Origin: JBOHCT01 sp050699055
Lineage (GTDB): Bacteria > Actinomycetota > Actinomycetes > Streptosporangiales > JBOHCT01
Direction of reading: 5' to 3'
NCBI GenBank assembly: GCA_050699055.1
Contig: JBOHCT010000149.1
Coordinates: 1 to 10,901, forward strand
Length of the DNA: 10,901 bases
This document shows, in pieces, positions 1 to 6,418 of the stretch; within the stretch, counting starts at the first letter, position 1; every line of letters starts with the position of its first letter. The notes below the pieces were generated by a model. The model did no database searches and was not told where the DNA came from. It was given only the letters and a program-made list of their open reading frames with translations. The position numbers and the translations under genes were made by a program.

Positions 1-773
1 GGCCAGCCGATGGTCGAGGTCACCGCGACGAGCGAGGGGCGCTCGGTCTCGTCGCGGGCCGCCGCGAGCGCGTCGTGGACCGCGTCGACGTCGTTCACGT
101 CCTCGACGCGCTGGACGTGCCACCCGTACGCCTCGTAGCGCCGCGGCACATCCTCGCTGAAGGCGACATCGGTGTCGCCCTCGATCGAGATGTGGTTGTC
201 GTCGTAGAGGACCACGAGGTTGCCGAGCCGCTGGTGCCCCGCGAGCGAGGACGACTCGCTCCCGACACCTTCCTCCATGTCTCCGTCGGAGGCGAACACC
301 CAGATCGTATGGTCCAACGGGCTCTCGCCGACCGGCGCGTCCGGGTCGAAAAGGCCGCGTTCGCGGCGCGCCGCCATCGCCATGCCGACGGCGTTACCGA
401 GACCCTGGCCCAGCGGCCCTGTGGTGGTTTCCACACCTACCGTCAGGCCATGCTCCGGATGACCCGGTGTGATACTGCCCCACTTGCGGTAGCGGCGAAG
501 GTCGTCCAGCGTGAGGCCGTAGCCGGACAGGAACAGCTGGATGTACAGGGTGGGGCTGGAGTGGCCGCAGGAGAGCACGAACCGGTCACGGCCCGACCAG
601 TGAGGGTCGGTGGGGTCGTGGCGCAGCAGCCGCTGATATAGGAGGTAGGCGGCTGGCGCCAGGCTCATCGCCGTGCCCGGGTGACCGGACCCCGCCTCCT
701 CGGTCATGTCCATGGCAAGGGCTCGGATGGTGTCGACCGCGCCCCGGTCAAGCTCGCTCCATTCGAGGGGCAT
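1..773 (-). CDS. tkt: Transketolase, N-terminal part (cut by left edge)
   Basis: Transketolase moves two-carbon ketol units between sugar phosphates in the non-oxidative pentose phosphate pathway, using thiamine diphosphate (TPP) and a divalent metal in the cytoplasm. The visible 257 residues are most of the PP domain. Seen: GSGHPG with H31, CGHSS with H71, PGHPEHG with H105, TGPLGQGLGNAVGMA at 119-133, and the TPP/metal motif SDGDMEEG starting at S162. It ends in YDDN, giving likely metal ligands D163 and N193, 30 residues apart as in characterised transketolases. The SDGD form in place of GDG is, from memory, common in actinobacteria. The ATG at 773-771 is preceded by AGGAG (minus strand of 785-789) 11 nt away. 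A full enzyme has about 700 residues, so roughly 440 lie beyond the left edge. The gene diverges from ctaB, as in other actinobacteria. Confidence 0.96.
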   Translation of the reverse strand, partial: MPLEWSELDRGAVDTIRALAMDMTEEAGSGHPGTAMSLAPAAYLLYQRLLRHDPTDPHWSGRDRFVLSCGHSSPTLYIQLFLSGYGLTLDDLRRYRKWGSITPGHPEHGLTVGVETTTGPLGQGLGNAVGMAMAARRERGLFDPDAPVGESPLDHTIWVFASDGDMEEGVGSESSSLAGHQRLGNLVVLYDDNHISIEGDTDVAFSEDVPRRYEAYGWHVQRVEDVNDVDAVHDALAAARDETERPSLVAVTSTIGW

Positions 774-860
774 CTAGAGGGGGTCTCCTCTCACCTTGGG
801 CCGCTCGGGTCGGTGATCGGCGCGAGCCTACAGCCTCGCACCGGGACGGCATCATGATCA

Positions 861-877
861 GAACGTGTCGGACGTTC
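861..877. repeat. Perfect inverted repeat GAACGT-N5-ACGTTC
   Basis: Two 6-bp arms (861-866 and 872-877) flank GTCGG. The repeat lies 88 bp upstream of the tkt start, where an operator could sit. It resembles an actinobacterial LexA box (GAAC-N4-GTTC), but the GAAC and GTTC cores are 9 nt apart rather than 4, so I do not call LexA. The function is unknown. Confidence 0.3.
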
Positions 878-888
878 GACTGCCTGCT

Positions 889-908
889 CCACCGTGCACA
901 ACCGGTGG
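889..908. repeat. Inverted repeat CCACCG-N8-CGGTGG
   Basis: Perfect 6-bp arms at 889-894 and 903-908 surround an 8-nt loop, and the pairing can extend outward by a G-U and a C-G pair. No T-run follows on either strand and no gene ends nearby, so it is not a convincing terminator. It could be an operator or chance. Confidence 0.22.
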
Positions 909-1026
909 GGGACGGCCGGTCATTCCGCAACCATTCCCCGTGGAGTCGCGCTGACTCCCTTCCGCCCACAGCCGGCCGGTACTCGGGCCCATCGGGGGCG
1001 GCTGCCCGAGGCTCGCGACCCCTGGT

Positions 1027-1032
1027 TAGAGT
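1027..1032 (+). promoter_or_regulatory. Possible -10 element for ctaB (TAGAGT)
   Basis: TAGAGT fits the actinobacterial -10 pattern TANNNT and is the best such hexamer upstream of ctaB. The -35 region is poor: CTGCCC at 1002-1007 is the nearest match and sits 19 nt away. If used, it gives an mRNA leader of about 125 nt. The call rests on the -10 pattern alone. Confidence 0.25.
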
Positions 1033-1164
1033 GGGTTGGGCGTTGAGGGGCAGCGATGGGCACTGCCGTGGTCGTCCTTCCCCGGTCAGCCGACACGAAG
1101 GCATTCGCACAGCAGCTACCGCAGGGGTACGCGTGAGCTCTCTCGTCCCATACCCGGACGCCCC

Positions 1165-2124
1165 GTGACCCTCCTGGTCAGACAGCCCGTCGAGGCTGAA
1201 GGCGGCAAGCCCGAGCAGCGAACCCGGCGGCCCGCCCGCGGGGTGATCGGCGCGTACGTCGCGCTGACCAAACCGCGCATCATCGAGCTGCTGCTGATCA
1301 CCACCATCCCGGTGATGTTCCTCGCCGCGCGGGGCCTGCCTCCGCTGTGGCCGGTCGTGCTGACGTTCGTCGGTGGCCTCCTGTCGGCCGGCAGCGCTAA
1401 CGTCCTCAACTGCTACATCGACCGCGACATCGATGCCACGATGCGGCGCACGCGCAAGCGCCCGCTGGCCACCGCCGCGGTGACCCCGCGCGAGGCCCTC
1501 GTCTTCGGGGTGTCGCTCGGGGTCGTGGCCACGCTCCTGCTCGGCTTCACTGTCAACTGGCTCTCGGCCGCGCTCGCCCTCGCCGCCGAGCTGTTCTACG
1601 TCTTCGGCTACTCCCTGCTGCTCAAACGCCGTACGCCGCAGAACATCGTCTGGGGCGGGATCGCCGGATGCATGCCGGTCATCATCGGCTGGACGGCGAT
1701 CACCGGCCGGCTCGCATGGACGCCGTTCGTCCTCTTCTTCGTTGTCTTCTTGTGGACGCCGCCACACACCTGGACGCTCGCGATGCGGTTCCGTGAGGAC
1801 TACCTCAAGGCGAAAGTGCCGATGTTGCCGGTGGTGGCGGGCGAGCGCAAGGTGATTCGCGAGGTCGTTTTCTACACCTGGGCGATGGTGCTGTGCTCGC
1901 TCGCCCTGTGGCCCGTGGCCGGCACGACGCCCTTCTACCCGGTCGCGGCGGGCGTCCTCGGCATCCTCTGTCTGGTGGAGGCATACCGCCTGCTCGGTCG
2001 GGCGCGCACGGGCGTGGTCGGCCCCGCACTCAAGCCCATGCGGTACTTTCATTTCTCCAACACCTACCTCGCGCTGCTGTTTGTGGCCGTCGCGATCGAT
2101 CCGCTGCTGCGGCCGTTGTTCTGA
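1165..2124 (+). CDS. ctaB: Protoheme IX farnesyltransferase (heme O synthase)
   Basis: This UbiA-family membrane enzyme transfers a farnesyl group from farnesyl diphosphate to heme B, giving heme O, the precursor of the heme A used by aa3 cytochrome oxidase. From the GTG at 1165 it has 319 residues, within the family's normal range. Seen: ALTKPRIIELL at 33-43, the prenyl-diphosphate/Mg motif NCYIDRDID (N82, D86, D88, D90) followed by KRPLAT, the second polar motif LKRRTPQNIVWGG at 153-165, FLWTPPHTW at 195-203, REDY at 210-213 and about nine hydrophobic spans. The start is uncertain: GTG 1165 has no strong Shine-Dalgarno sequence, and GTG 1243 would remove only the variable N-terminus. A short upstream frame ends in a GTGA overlap with GTG 1165. 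Heme A synthase lies about 1.3 kb downstream on the other strand. Confidence 0.95.
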   Translation: MTLLVRQPVEAEGGKPEQRTRRPARGVIGAYVALTKPRIIELLLITTIPVMFLAARGLPPLWPVVLTFVGGLLSAGSANVLNCYIDRDIDATMRRTRKRPLATAAVTPREALVFGVSLGVVATLLLGFTVNWLSAALALAAELFYVFGYSLLLKRRTPQNIVWGGIAGCMPVIIGWTAITGRLAWTPFVLFFVVFLWTPPHTWTLAMRFREDYLKAKVPMLPVVAGERKVIREVVFYTWAMVLCSLALWPVAGTTPFYPVAAGVLGILCLVEAYRLLGRARTGVVGPALKPMRYFHFSNTYLALLFVAVAIDPLLRPLF

Positions 2125-2250
2125 ACCGGCCGGTGGACCTCGCGGGCGCCGGTCAAGATCCGGTCCTGCGGTCCGTCAGCGTGGTTTTCTCGGCTCCGCG
2201 ACCTGAGACGCAGATCTTGGTGGCCCATTACCATCAACTAGCCTTCGTTC

Positions 2251-3426
2251 GTGGCCTCTCCCGACCAGCGGCTGGCGCTACCCCGGCTCAGGCGCCCCTC
2301 CCCGCTGCTGATTCTGGGTCTCGGGGGCCTGTGCGCGCTGGGCCTGCTGGCGCTCGCGATCATCGCGCTGCTGAGCGGACCGGTCCCGTTCGCCATCGGG
2401 TTCGTGCTCGCGGTCGTGCCGATCCCGGTCCTCATCTACGCCGTGCTGGGGCTCGACCGACTGGAACCTGAGCCGAGCCGCCGCCTCGTGCTCGCGTTCG
2501 TGTGGGGCGCGAGCGTGGCCGTACTCCTCGCCGGCGTCATCAACACCCTCGGACTGTCGGTGACGACGACCATGCTCGGGGCTCGCGAGGGGAAGCTGGT
2601 GAGCGCGTCGATCGGAGCGCCGATTGTCGAGGAGTCACTCAAGGCCGCCGTCATCGTCGGCTTTATGCGCTTCGGCCGCCAGGAGCTCGATGGCCCGACC
2701 GACGGGGTGATCTACGCCGTCATGGTCGGGCTCGGCTTCGCCATGACCGAGAACACTATGTATTACGCGAGCGCGGCCACACACTACGGCCTTACGGCCG
2801 TCATCGGGACGTTCGTGCTACGGGGGCTCGTCGCGCCGCTGTCGCATCCGCTCTTCACATCGATGACCGGTATGGCGCTGGGCTGGGCGGCGCTCAGCCC
2901 CCGCAAACACGTCCGCGTCGGCCTGCCCGTCCTTGGACTGCTCGTCGCGATGACCCTGCACGGGCTGTGGAACGCCGCGGCGAGTGCGAGCATCGTCGTC
3001 CTCGGCGTCTACTACGTGGTCATCCTCCTCCCGATCCTCATCGGTGTGGTGGCCGTGACGTTCCTCGACCGCCACCGTATGGTGCGGCTGATCGACCGGC
3101 ACCTGCCGCGTTACGCCCATACGGGGCTGGTGTCGCCGGCCGACGTCGCGATGCTGTCGCGCCTTTCGTACCGCCGCCGCGCCCGCTACTGGGCGAAGGC
3201 CACAGGCGGGCGGGGCGCCGCCGAAGCGCTCCGGCACTACCAGCTCGCGGCCACCGAGCTCGCGCTGCTCGAGGACAGGGTCGACCGCGGCGTCGCGAAC
3301 CAGAAAGCGATCCCGGGGCGGCGCGAGGCCTTGCTGCGGGTGATGGCCGTCGCACGCCAGAGGTTCCTCGGCCCGACGCCCGGTGGATACACCGAGCCCC
3401 CGTGGACCGGACGCGGCCTGCGCTAG
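2251..3426 (+). CDS. PrsW-family intramembrane metalloprotease
   Basis: The 391-residue polytopic membrane protein matches the PrsW family (peptidase family M82, CPBP-like glutamic metalloproteases), which cut membrane substrates; in Bacillus subtilis PrsW acts on the anti-sigma factor RsiW. Seen: EESLKA at 127-132 (EExxK: E127, E128, K131), TEN with E167 in a hydrophobic span, SHPLFTSMTG with H199 and LHGLWNA with H237. These are the four usual catalytic or metal-binding blocks. About eight hydrophobic spans lie between residues 18 and 272. Residues 273-391 form a basic, soluble tail (YRRRARYWAK around 307-316) that is not part of the catalytic core. The GTG at 2251 has no clear Shine-Dalgarno sequence; TACCAT at 2229-2234 could be a -10, giving a very short leader. 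It follows ctaB by 126 bp and meets ctaA tail to tail. The substrate is unknown and no anti-sigma gene is in the window. Confidence 0.88.
   Translation: MASPDQRLALPRLRRPSPLLILGLGGLCALGLLALAIIALLSGPVPFAIGFVLAVVPIPVLIYAVLGLDRLEPEPSRRLVLAFVWGASVAVLLAGVINTLGLSVTTTMLGAREGKLVSASIGAPIVEESLKAAVIVGFMRFGRQELDGPTDGVIYAVMVGLGFAMTENTMYYASAATHYGLTAVIGTFVLRGLVAPLSHPLFTSMTGMALGWAALSPRKHVRVGLPVLGLLVAMTLHGLWNAAASASIVVLGVYYVVILLPILIGVVAVTFLDRHRMVRLIDRHLPRYAHTGLVSPADVAMLSRLSYRRRARYWAKATGGRGAAEALRHYQLAATELALLEDRVDRGVANQKAIPGRREALLRVMAVARQRFLGPTPGGYTEPPWTGRGLR
3423..3426. other. CTAG shared by two convergent stop codons
   Basis: The palindrome CTAG carries the TAG stop of the protease gene on the plus strand (3424-3426) and the TAG stop of ctaA on the minus strand (3423-3425). 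The two coding regions therefore overlap by 4 bp, leaving no intergenic space for a terminator between them. Confidence 0.9.
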
Positions 3427-4499
3427 TGACGGGCTCCTTCCGCGGAGACCGGCGCGGGCGACGCGGCGGGCACCCGCTCCGGGCCGGGGGTCACCGCCTC
3501 GGACGTGCGTTCGCGGAGCGCGAAGGCGACCCGCCAGGCCCAGACCCACAGCACTGACGCGCCGAGCATGTGTAGGCCGACGAGAACGGGCGGGACCCCG
3601 AGGAAGAACTGGGCATAGCCGATCGCGCCCTGGGCGAGCTCGACCGCGAGTAGCTGGCCGGCGAGTGCGGTGGCCCGCCGCGGCGCGTTGGTCAGCCGCA
3701 GCGCCAGCACCAGTGCGAACGTGAGGCCCAGGGTCACCCATGCCAGGTCGGCGTGGAGCTGTGCTACGCGTTCGATGGAGAACGCGTAGCGGGGGGAACC
3801 GGCGTCGCCACCGTGCGGGCCGGTGCCGGTGACGACCGTACCCACGGCGAGGAGGACGAAGACGACCGCGAGCAGAGCTCGACCGAGCAGCCGCAGCTCG
3901 ATCCGCACCAAGGGCTTCGGTGGCCCGTCACCCTCCTTCGCGCGCGCGTACAGCGCGATTGTCGCGGCGAGGACTCCCATGGACACCATGAAGTGGGCCG
4001 ACAGCCAGGTAGGGCTCAGCTCGGTGAGGACAAGTACGCCGCCGAAGCCGGCCTGCGCGATGATCGCGAGCGGCTGGGCGGTCGCGAGGACGACGATGTC
4101 GCGGCGTCGGGGTACGAGCCGGAGCGCGGCCACGAAGCACAACACCGCGACCGCGAGGACCAAGAACGTGACCAGCCGGTTACCGAACTCAATGAGCATG
4201 TGGGTGAACGGTGTGCCGGGCGTGTCGACCGGCACCAGGCTGTCGCCCGTGCAGCGCGGCCAGGTCGGACAGCCGAGGCCGGACTCGCTGAGGCGTACCG
4301 CGCCGCCGCTCAGGACGATGGCGACGTTGACGACGACACTCGCGAACGCGAGGCGGCACAGAGAACGCGGACTCGGCCGCCACACGGCGTCGACGAACGC
4401 CCGCACCGAGCGCCGGACCGACCTGGGCTGCACGGATCCCATCGTAGGCGGGGACGCGGCACGCCCCTGTGCCGGGTCGGACTCGTACGAAGCTCTCAC
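3423..4499 (-). CDS. ctaA: Heme A synthase, COX15/CtaA family
   Basis: Heme A synthase oxidises the C8 methyl of heme O to a formyl group, giving heme A for cytochrome aa3 oxidase; it is a membrane protein with eight helices. From the GTG at 4499 it has 358 residues. Seen: GGAVRLSESGLGCPTWPRC with the loop cysteine pair C77/C83, and four heme-ligand-type histidines: H100 (THMLIEFGNR), H169 (SAHFMVS), H249 (ERVAQLHADL) and H310 (VGLHMLGA). A second cysteine pair in the later extracellular loop, present in Bacillus CtaA, is absent. I chose GTG 4499 because it overlaps the permease stop as GTGA; GTG 4505 and ATG 4442 are alternatives that change only the variable N-terminus. In mycobacteria the matching gene (Rv1456c, from memory) was labelled an ABC transporter subunit because of its neighbours. 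The residues seen here support heme A synthase. Confidence 0.93.
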   Translation of the reverse strand: MRASYESDPAQGRAASPPTMGSVQPRSVRRSVRAFVDAVWRPSPRSLCRLAFASVVVNVAIVLSGGAVRLSESGLGCPTWPRCTGDSLVPVDTPGTPFTHMLIEFGNRLVTFLVLAVAVLCFVAALRLVPRRRDIVVLATAQPLAIIAQAGFGGVLVLTELSPTWLSAHFMVSMGVLAATIALYARAKEGDGPPKPLVRIELRLLGRALLAVVFVLLAVGTVVTGTGPHGGDAGSPRYAFSIERVAQLHADLAWVTLGLTFALVLALRLTNAPRRATALAGQLLAVELAQGAIGYAQFFLGVPPVLVGLHMLGASVLWVWAWRVAFALRERTSEAVTPGPERVPAASPAPVSAEGARH

Positions 4500-5284
4500 T
4501 CCCACCGGAACGTGGTCGCCGCCGCCGCGATGGCGACGACCGCCCAGACGGCGAGCGTCACCACATCCGCTAGGGGGAGGGTCCCGCCGTGTTGCAAGAC
4601 TGTCCGCAGGCCGTCGGCGAGCGCGGAGATGGGCAGTAGGCCCAGCACGGTCTGGGCGCCGGCGGGGAACGCCGTGAGCGGCACGATCACGCCGCCGAGC
4701 GCGAGCAGCACGATGTAGACGAGGTTCGCGGCCGCGAGCGTCGCCTCCGCCCGGAGCGTTCCCGCCATCAGCAGCCCCAGTCCGCTGAAAGCGGCGGTCC
4801 CGAGCACCACGAGGACGAAGGCGGCGAGCGGACGGTCGTAGGGGTGCCAGCCGAGGCCGAACGCGACGGCGGCGAGGATCGCCACCTGGATGACCTCGAC
4901 CACGACCACGCTCGCGGTCTTCGCCGCGAGCAGCCCTGAGCGGGGGAGCGGGGTCGCGCCCAGCCGTTTCAGCACGCCGTACCGCCGCTCGAACCCGACG
5001 TTGATGGCCTGACCGGTGAACGCCGTCGACATGACCGCGAGGGCGATGATGCCGGGCGCGAAGAAGTCCACCCGCCGGGTGGTGCCGATCTCGAAAACGG
5101 GCAGCGCCGACAGCAGGACGAGCAGAAGGACAGGGATGGCGAGAGTCAGCAACAGCTGCTCGCCGTTGCGCAGCATGGTCCGCAGCTCGACCGCGGCCTG
5201 GGCGCCGATCATGCGGTGCAGCGGCGCCGCTCCGGGCCGCGGGCTGAACGGGGCGGGGCGGGGGGCCTCCTCGGTCGCCCTCAT
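4496..5284 (-). CDS. ABC-2 type transporter permease
   Basis: The 262-residue permease belongs to the ABC-2 export family and should work with the ATPase encoded just upstream. The first ~40 residues are proline-rich and cytoplasmic. About six hydrophobic spans follow (roughly 43-63, 76-96, 121-145, 153-176, 184-205, 240-258). The conserved cytoplasmic segment FERRYGVLKRLGATPLPR (98-115) is typical of the family. The start is the ATG at 5284-5282, which overlaps the ATPase stop as ATGA; the frame is open further upstream, but that part lies in the ATPase gene and is not membrane-like. Its stop overlaps the ctaA start as GTGA, so the three genes look translationally coupled. The substrate cannot be read from the sequence; links to heme, lipid or drug export would be guesses. 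Confidence 0.92.
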   Translation of the reverse strand: MRATEEAPRPAPFSPRPGAAPLHRMIGAQAAVELRTMLRNGEQLLLTLAIPVLLLVLLSALPVFEIGTTRRVDFFAPGIIALAVMSTAFTGQAINVGFERRYGVLKRLGATPLPRSGLLAAKTASVVVVEVIQVAILAAVAFGLGWHPYDRPLAAFVLVVLGTAAFSGLGLLMAGTLRAEATLAAANLVYIVLLALGGVIVPLTAFPAGAQTVLGLLPISALADGLRTVLQHGGTLPLADVVTLAVWAVVAIAAAATTFRWE

Positions 5285-6204
5285 GAGCGCAGCCCTCTGC
5301 CGGTGAGCTCGAGGAAGACGTCCTCGAGCGTACGGCTCTCCACCCGGAGATCCTCGGCGAGGATGTCGTGGGACGCGCACCACGCCGTGACGCTGGCGAG
5401 CAGCTGAGGACCGATATCGCCCTCGATCAGGTAGTGGCCCGCCGGCGACTCCTTGGCGATCGTGCCCGCGGGTAGCGCGCCCAGGAGCTCGGAAAGGTCG
5501 AGTCCGGGGCGGGCGCGGAAGCGCAGCTGACGCTCGGCCTCGGTGTGGGTGAGCGCGTGGGGGGAGCCGTTCGCCACCACGCGGCCGCGGTCGACGATCA
5601 CGACGTGGTCGGCGAGCTGCTCGGCCTCCTCCATGTCGTGGGTCGTGAGCACCACCGAGACACCGCTGGCGCGCAGCTCCTCGACGAGGTCCCACGTGGC
5701 GTGCCGAGCCTGCGGATCGAGGCCGGCCGTCGGCTCGTCGAGAAACGCCAGCTCCGGCCGTCCGACCACCGCCATCGCCAGGGACAGGCGCTGCCGCTGC
5801 CCTCCGGAGAGGCGGCGGAACGGCGTACGGATCACGGTCCGCAGGCCCAACCGGTCGATGAGCAGGTCCGGGTCGACGGGGTGGGCGTGGAACCGCGCGA
5901 CGGTCCGCAGCATCTCGTCGGCGCGGGAGCCGTTCGCCACGCCGCCCTCCTGCAACATGACGCCCACCCGGGGCCGAAGCTCCCGCCCGTCGCGGGCCGG
6001 GTCGAGCCCCAGCACCCGCGCCCGCCCGGCGTCGGGCCTGCGGAAGCCCGCACAGATCTCCACCGTCGTGGTCTTGCCCGCGCCGTTGGGCCCGAGGAGC
6101 GCCGTGACCCGGCCGCTCGGGGCCTCGAAGGAGAGATGGTCGGCCGCGGCTGTCGGTCCGTACCGCTTGACCAGGTCGATCGTCTCAACTGCCGGGGAGG
6201 GCAC
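5281..6204 (-). CDS. ABC transporter ATP-binding protein (ABC-2 exporter partner)
   Basis: This cytoplasmic ATPase powers the adjacent permease. With the start at 6204 it has 307 residues. Seen: Walker A GPNGAGKT (38-45), Q-loop Q85, signature LSGGQRQR (132-139), Walker B LAFLDEP (152-158, D156 and E157), D-loop GLD, and H-loop TTHDMEEAEQLADH with H189. A C-terminal domain of about 100 residues ends in LEDVFLELTGRGL, usual for the drug- and antibiotic-export (DrrA-like) branch. I chose GTG 6204 because a TAGACT hexamer sits 7 nt upstream, the spacing of a leaderless transcript, and no Shine-Dalgarno sequence supports the upstream GTG at 6228, which would add 8 residues. It is the first gene of an ATPase-permease-ctaA unit and diverges from sufR. 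In mycobacteria, from memory, another membrane gene (mptB) lies between it and sufR; here there is none. Confidence 0.93.
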   Translation of the reverse strand: MPSPAVETIDLVKRYGPTAAADHLSFEAPSGRVTALLGPNGAGKTTTVEICAGFRRPDAGRARVLGLDPARDGRELRPRVGVMLQEGGVANGSRADEMLRTVARFHAHPVDPDLLIDRLGLRTVIRTPFRRLSGGQRQRLSLAMAVVGRPELAFLDEPTAGLDPQARHATWDLVEELRASGVSVVLTTHDMEEAEQLADHVVIVDRGRVVANGSPHALTHTEAERQLRFRARPGLDLSELLGALPAGTIAKESPAGHYLIEGDIGPQLLASVTAWCASHDILAEDLRVESRTLEDVFLELTGRGLRS

Positions 6205-6211
6205 GAGATCG

Positions 6212-6217
6212 AGTCTA
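6212..6217 (-). promoter_or_regulatory. -10 element for the ABC-ctaA unit (TAGACT)
   Basis: On the minus strand TAGACT matches the TANNNT -10 pattern and ends exactly 7 nt before the GTG at 6204, so transcription would begin at or next to the start codon. The -35 region is weak: GTCAGC (minus strand, 6236-6241) at 18-nt spacing. This is the main reason to prefer GTG 6204 over GTG 6228. Confidence 0.45.
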
Positions 6218-6293
6218 GGATTCGGCACGGGCCCGGCTGACCCCGGCCTGGGCCCTGACTCGTTCGTGTGGTCAGATCAGCCAGGTTTTCTCC

Positions 6294-6311
6294 CACTCGA
6301 GACCACGAGTG
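6294..6311. repeat. Perfect inverted repeat CACTCG-N6-CGAGTG
   Basis: Arms at 6294-6299 and 6306-6311 make a symmetric 18-bp site, a common operator size. It lies between the two divergent promoters, about 80 bp upstream of the sufR -35 and about 50 bp upstream of the ABC -35 region. It is not followed by T residues. A role as a regulator-binding site is inference. Confidence 0.35.
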
Positions 6312-6316
6312 TGGAT

Positions 6317-6332
6317 CCCGACCACGGTCGGG
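6317..6332. repeat. Perfect inverted repeat CCCGACC-AC-GGTCGGG
   Basis: Two 7-bp arms are separated by only 2 bp, too tight for a comfortable RNA hairpin but suited to a protein dimer. It starts 5 bp after the previous palindrome, so the two could form a tandem operator for the ABC unit, the suf operon, or both. No regulator for it is visible in the window other than SufR, whose own motif is elsewhere. Confidence 0.38.
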
Positions 6333-6389
6333 GCACGGGCGGGGCTCGCTGTAAGGCTTGCCTGGGTGAGCGACCCCACACGCCAGAGT

Positions 6390-6418
6390 TTGATCCGCGG
6401 AACGATTTACGCGACACT
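6390..6418 (+). promoter_or_regulatory. Promoter of the suf operon
   Basis: TTGATC (6390-6395) and GACACT (6413-6418) are separated by exactly 17 nt and match the sigma-70/SigA-type -35 (TTGAC-like) and -10 (TANACT-like, with G in place of T at the first position). The -10 ends 6 nt before the GTG of sufR at 6425, so the transcript would be leaderless or nearly so; no Shine-Dalgarno sequence precedes that GTG. The later suf genes appear to have no promoter of their own in this window. Confidence 0.55.

Larger units (their letters stand above)
774..1164. other. Divergent intergenic region between tkt and ctaB
   Basis: This 391-bp spacer separates two divergent genes and must hold both promoters. 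No reading frame here has credible coding content. It contains GAACGT-N5-ACGTTC (861-877), CCACCG-N8-CGGTGG (889-908) and a 7-bp inverted repeat CTCGGGC / GCCCGAG (982-988 and 1004-1010). For tkt, TAGGCT on the minus strand (825-830) could be a -10 element, but I see no good -35. For ctaB, TAGAGT at 1027-1032 is the best -10 candidate. The tkt Shine-Dalgarno sequence is at 785-789. In DNA this GC-rich, 6-7 bp inverted repeats can arise by chance. Confidence 0.6.

Noticed and set aside
861..877. LexA/SOS box at GAACGT-N5-ACGTTC
   Set aside because: The LexA pattern needs GAAC and GTTC 4 nt apart; here they are 9 nt apart.
748..2052. 434-codon open frame on the minus strand opposite ctaB
   Set aside because: It is rich in R, H, E, D and G, has no recognisable domain, and mirrors the third-position GC bias of ctaB, a well-supported gene.
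2125..2250. Rho-independent terminator after ctaB
   Set aside because: CCGGCCGG and nearby short repeats could fold, but there is no stable stem followed by a T-run.
3423..4499. Antibiotic-transport membrane subunit rather than heme A synthase
   Set aside because: The idea comes from the neighbouring ABC genes. The four histidines and the GLGCPTWPRC loop are those of COX15/CtaA, not of a permease.
3753..4718. Long plus-strand frames opposite ctaA and the permease
   Set aside because: Composition is low-complexity (D, E, R, H or R, T, S) and the opposite strand encodes clear membrane proteins with conserved residues.
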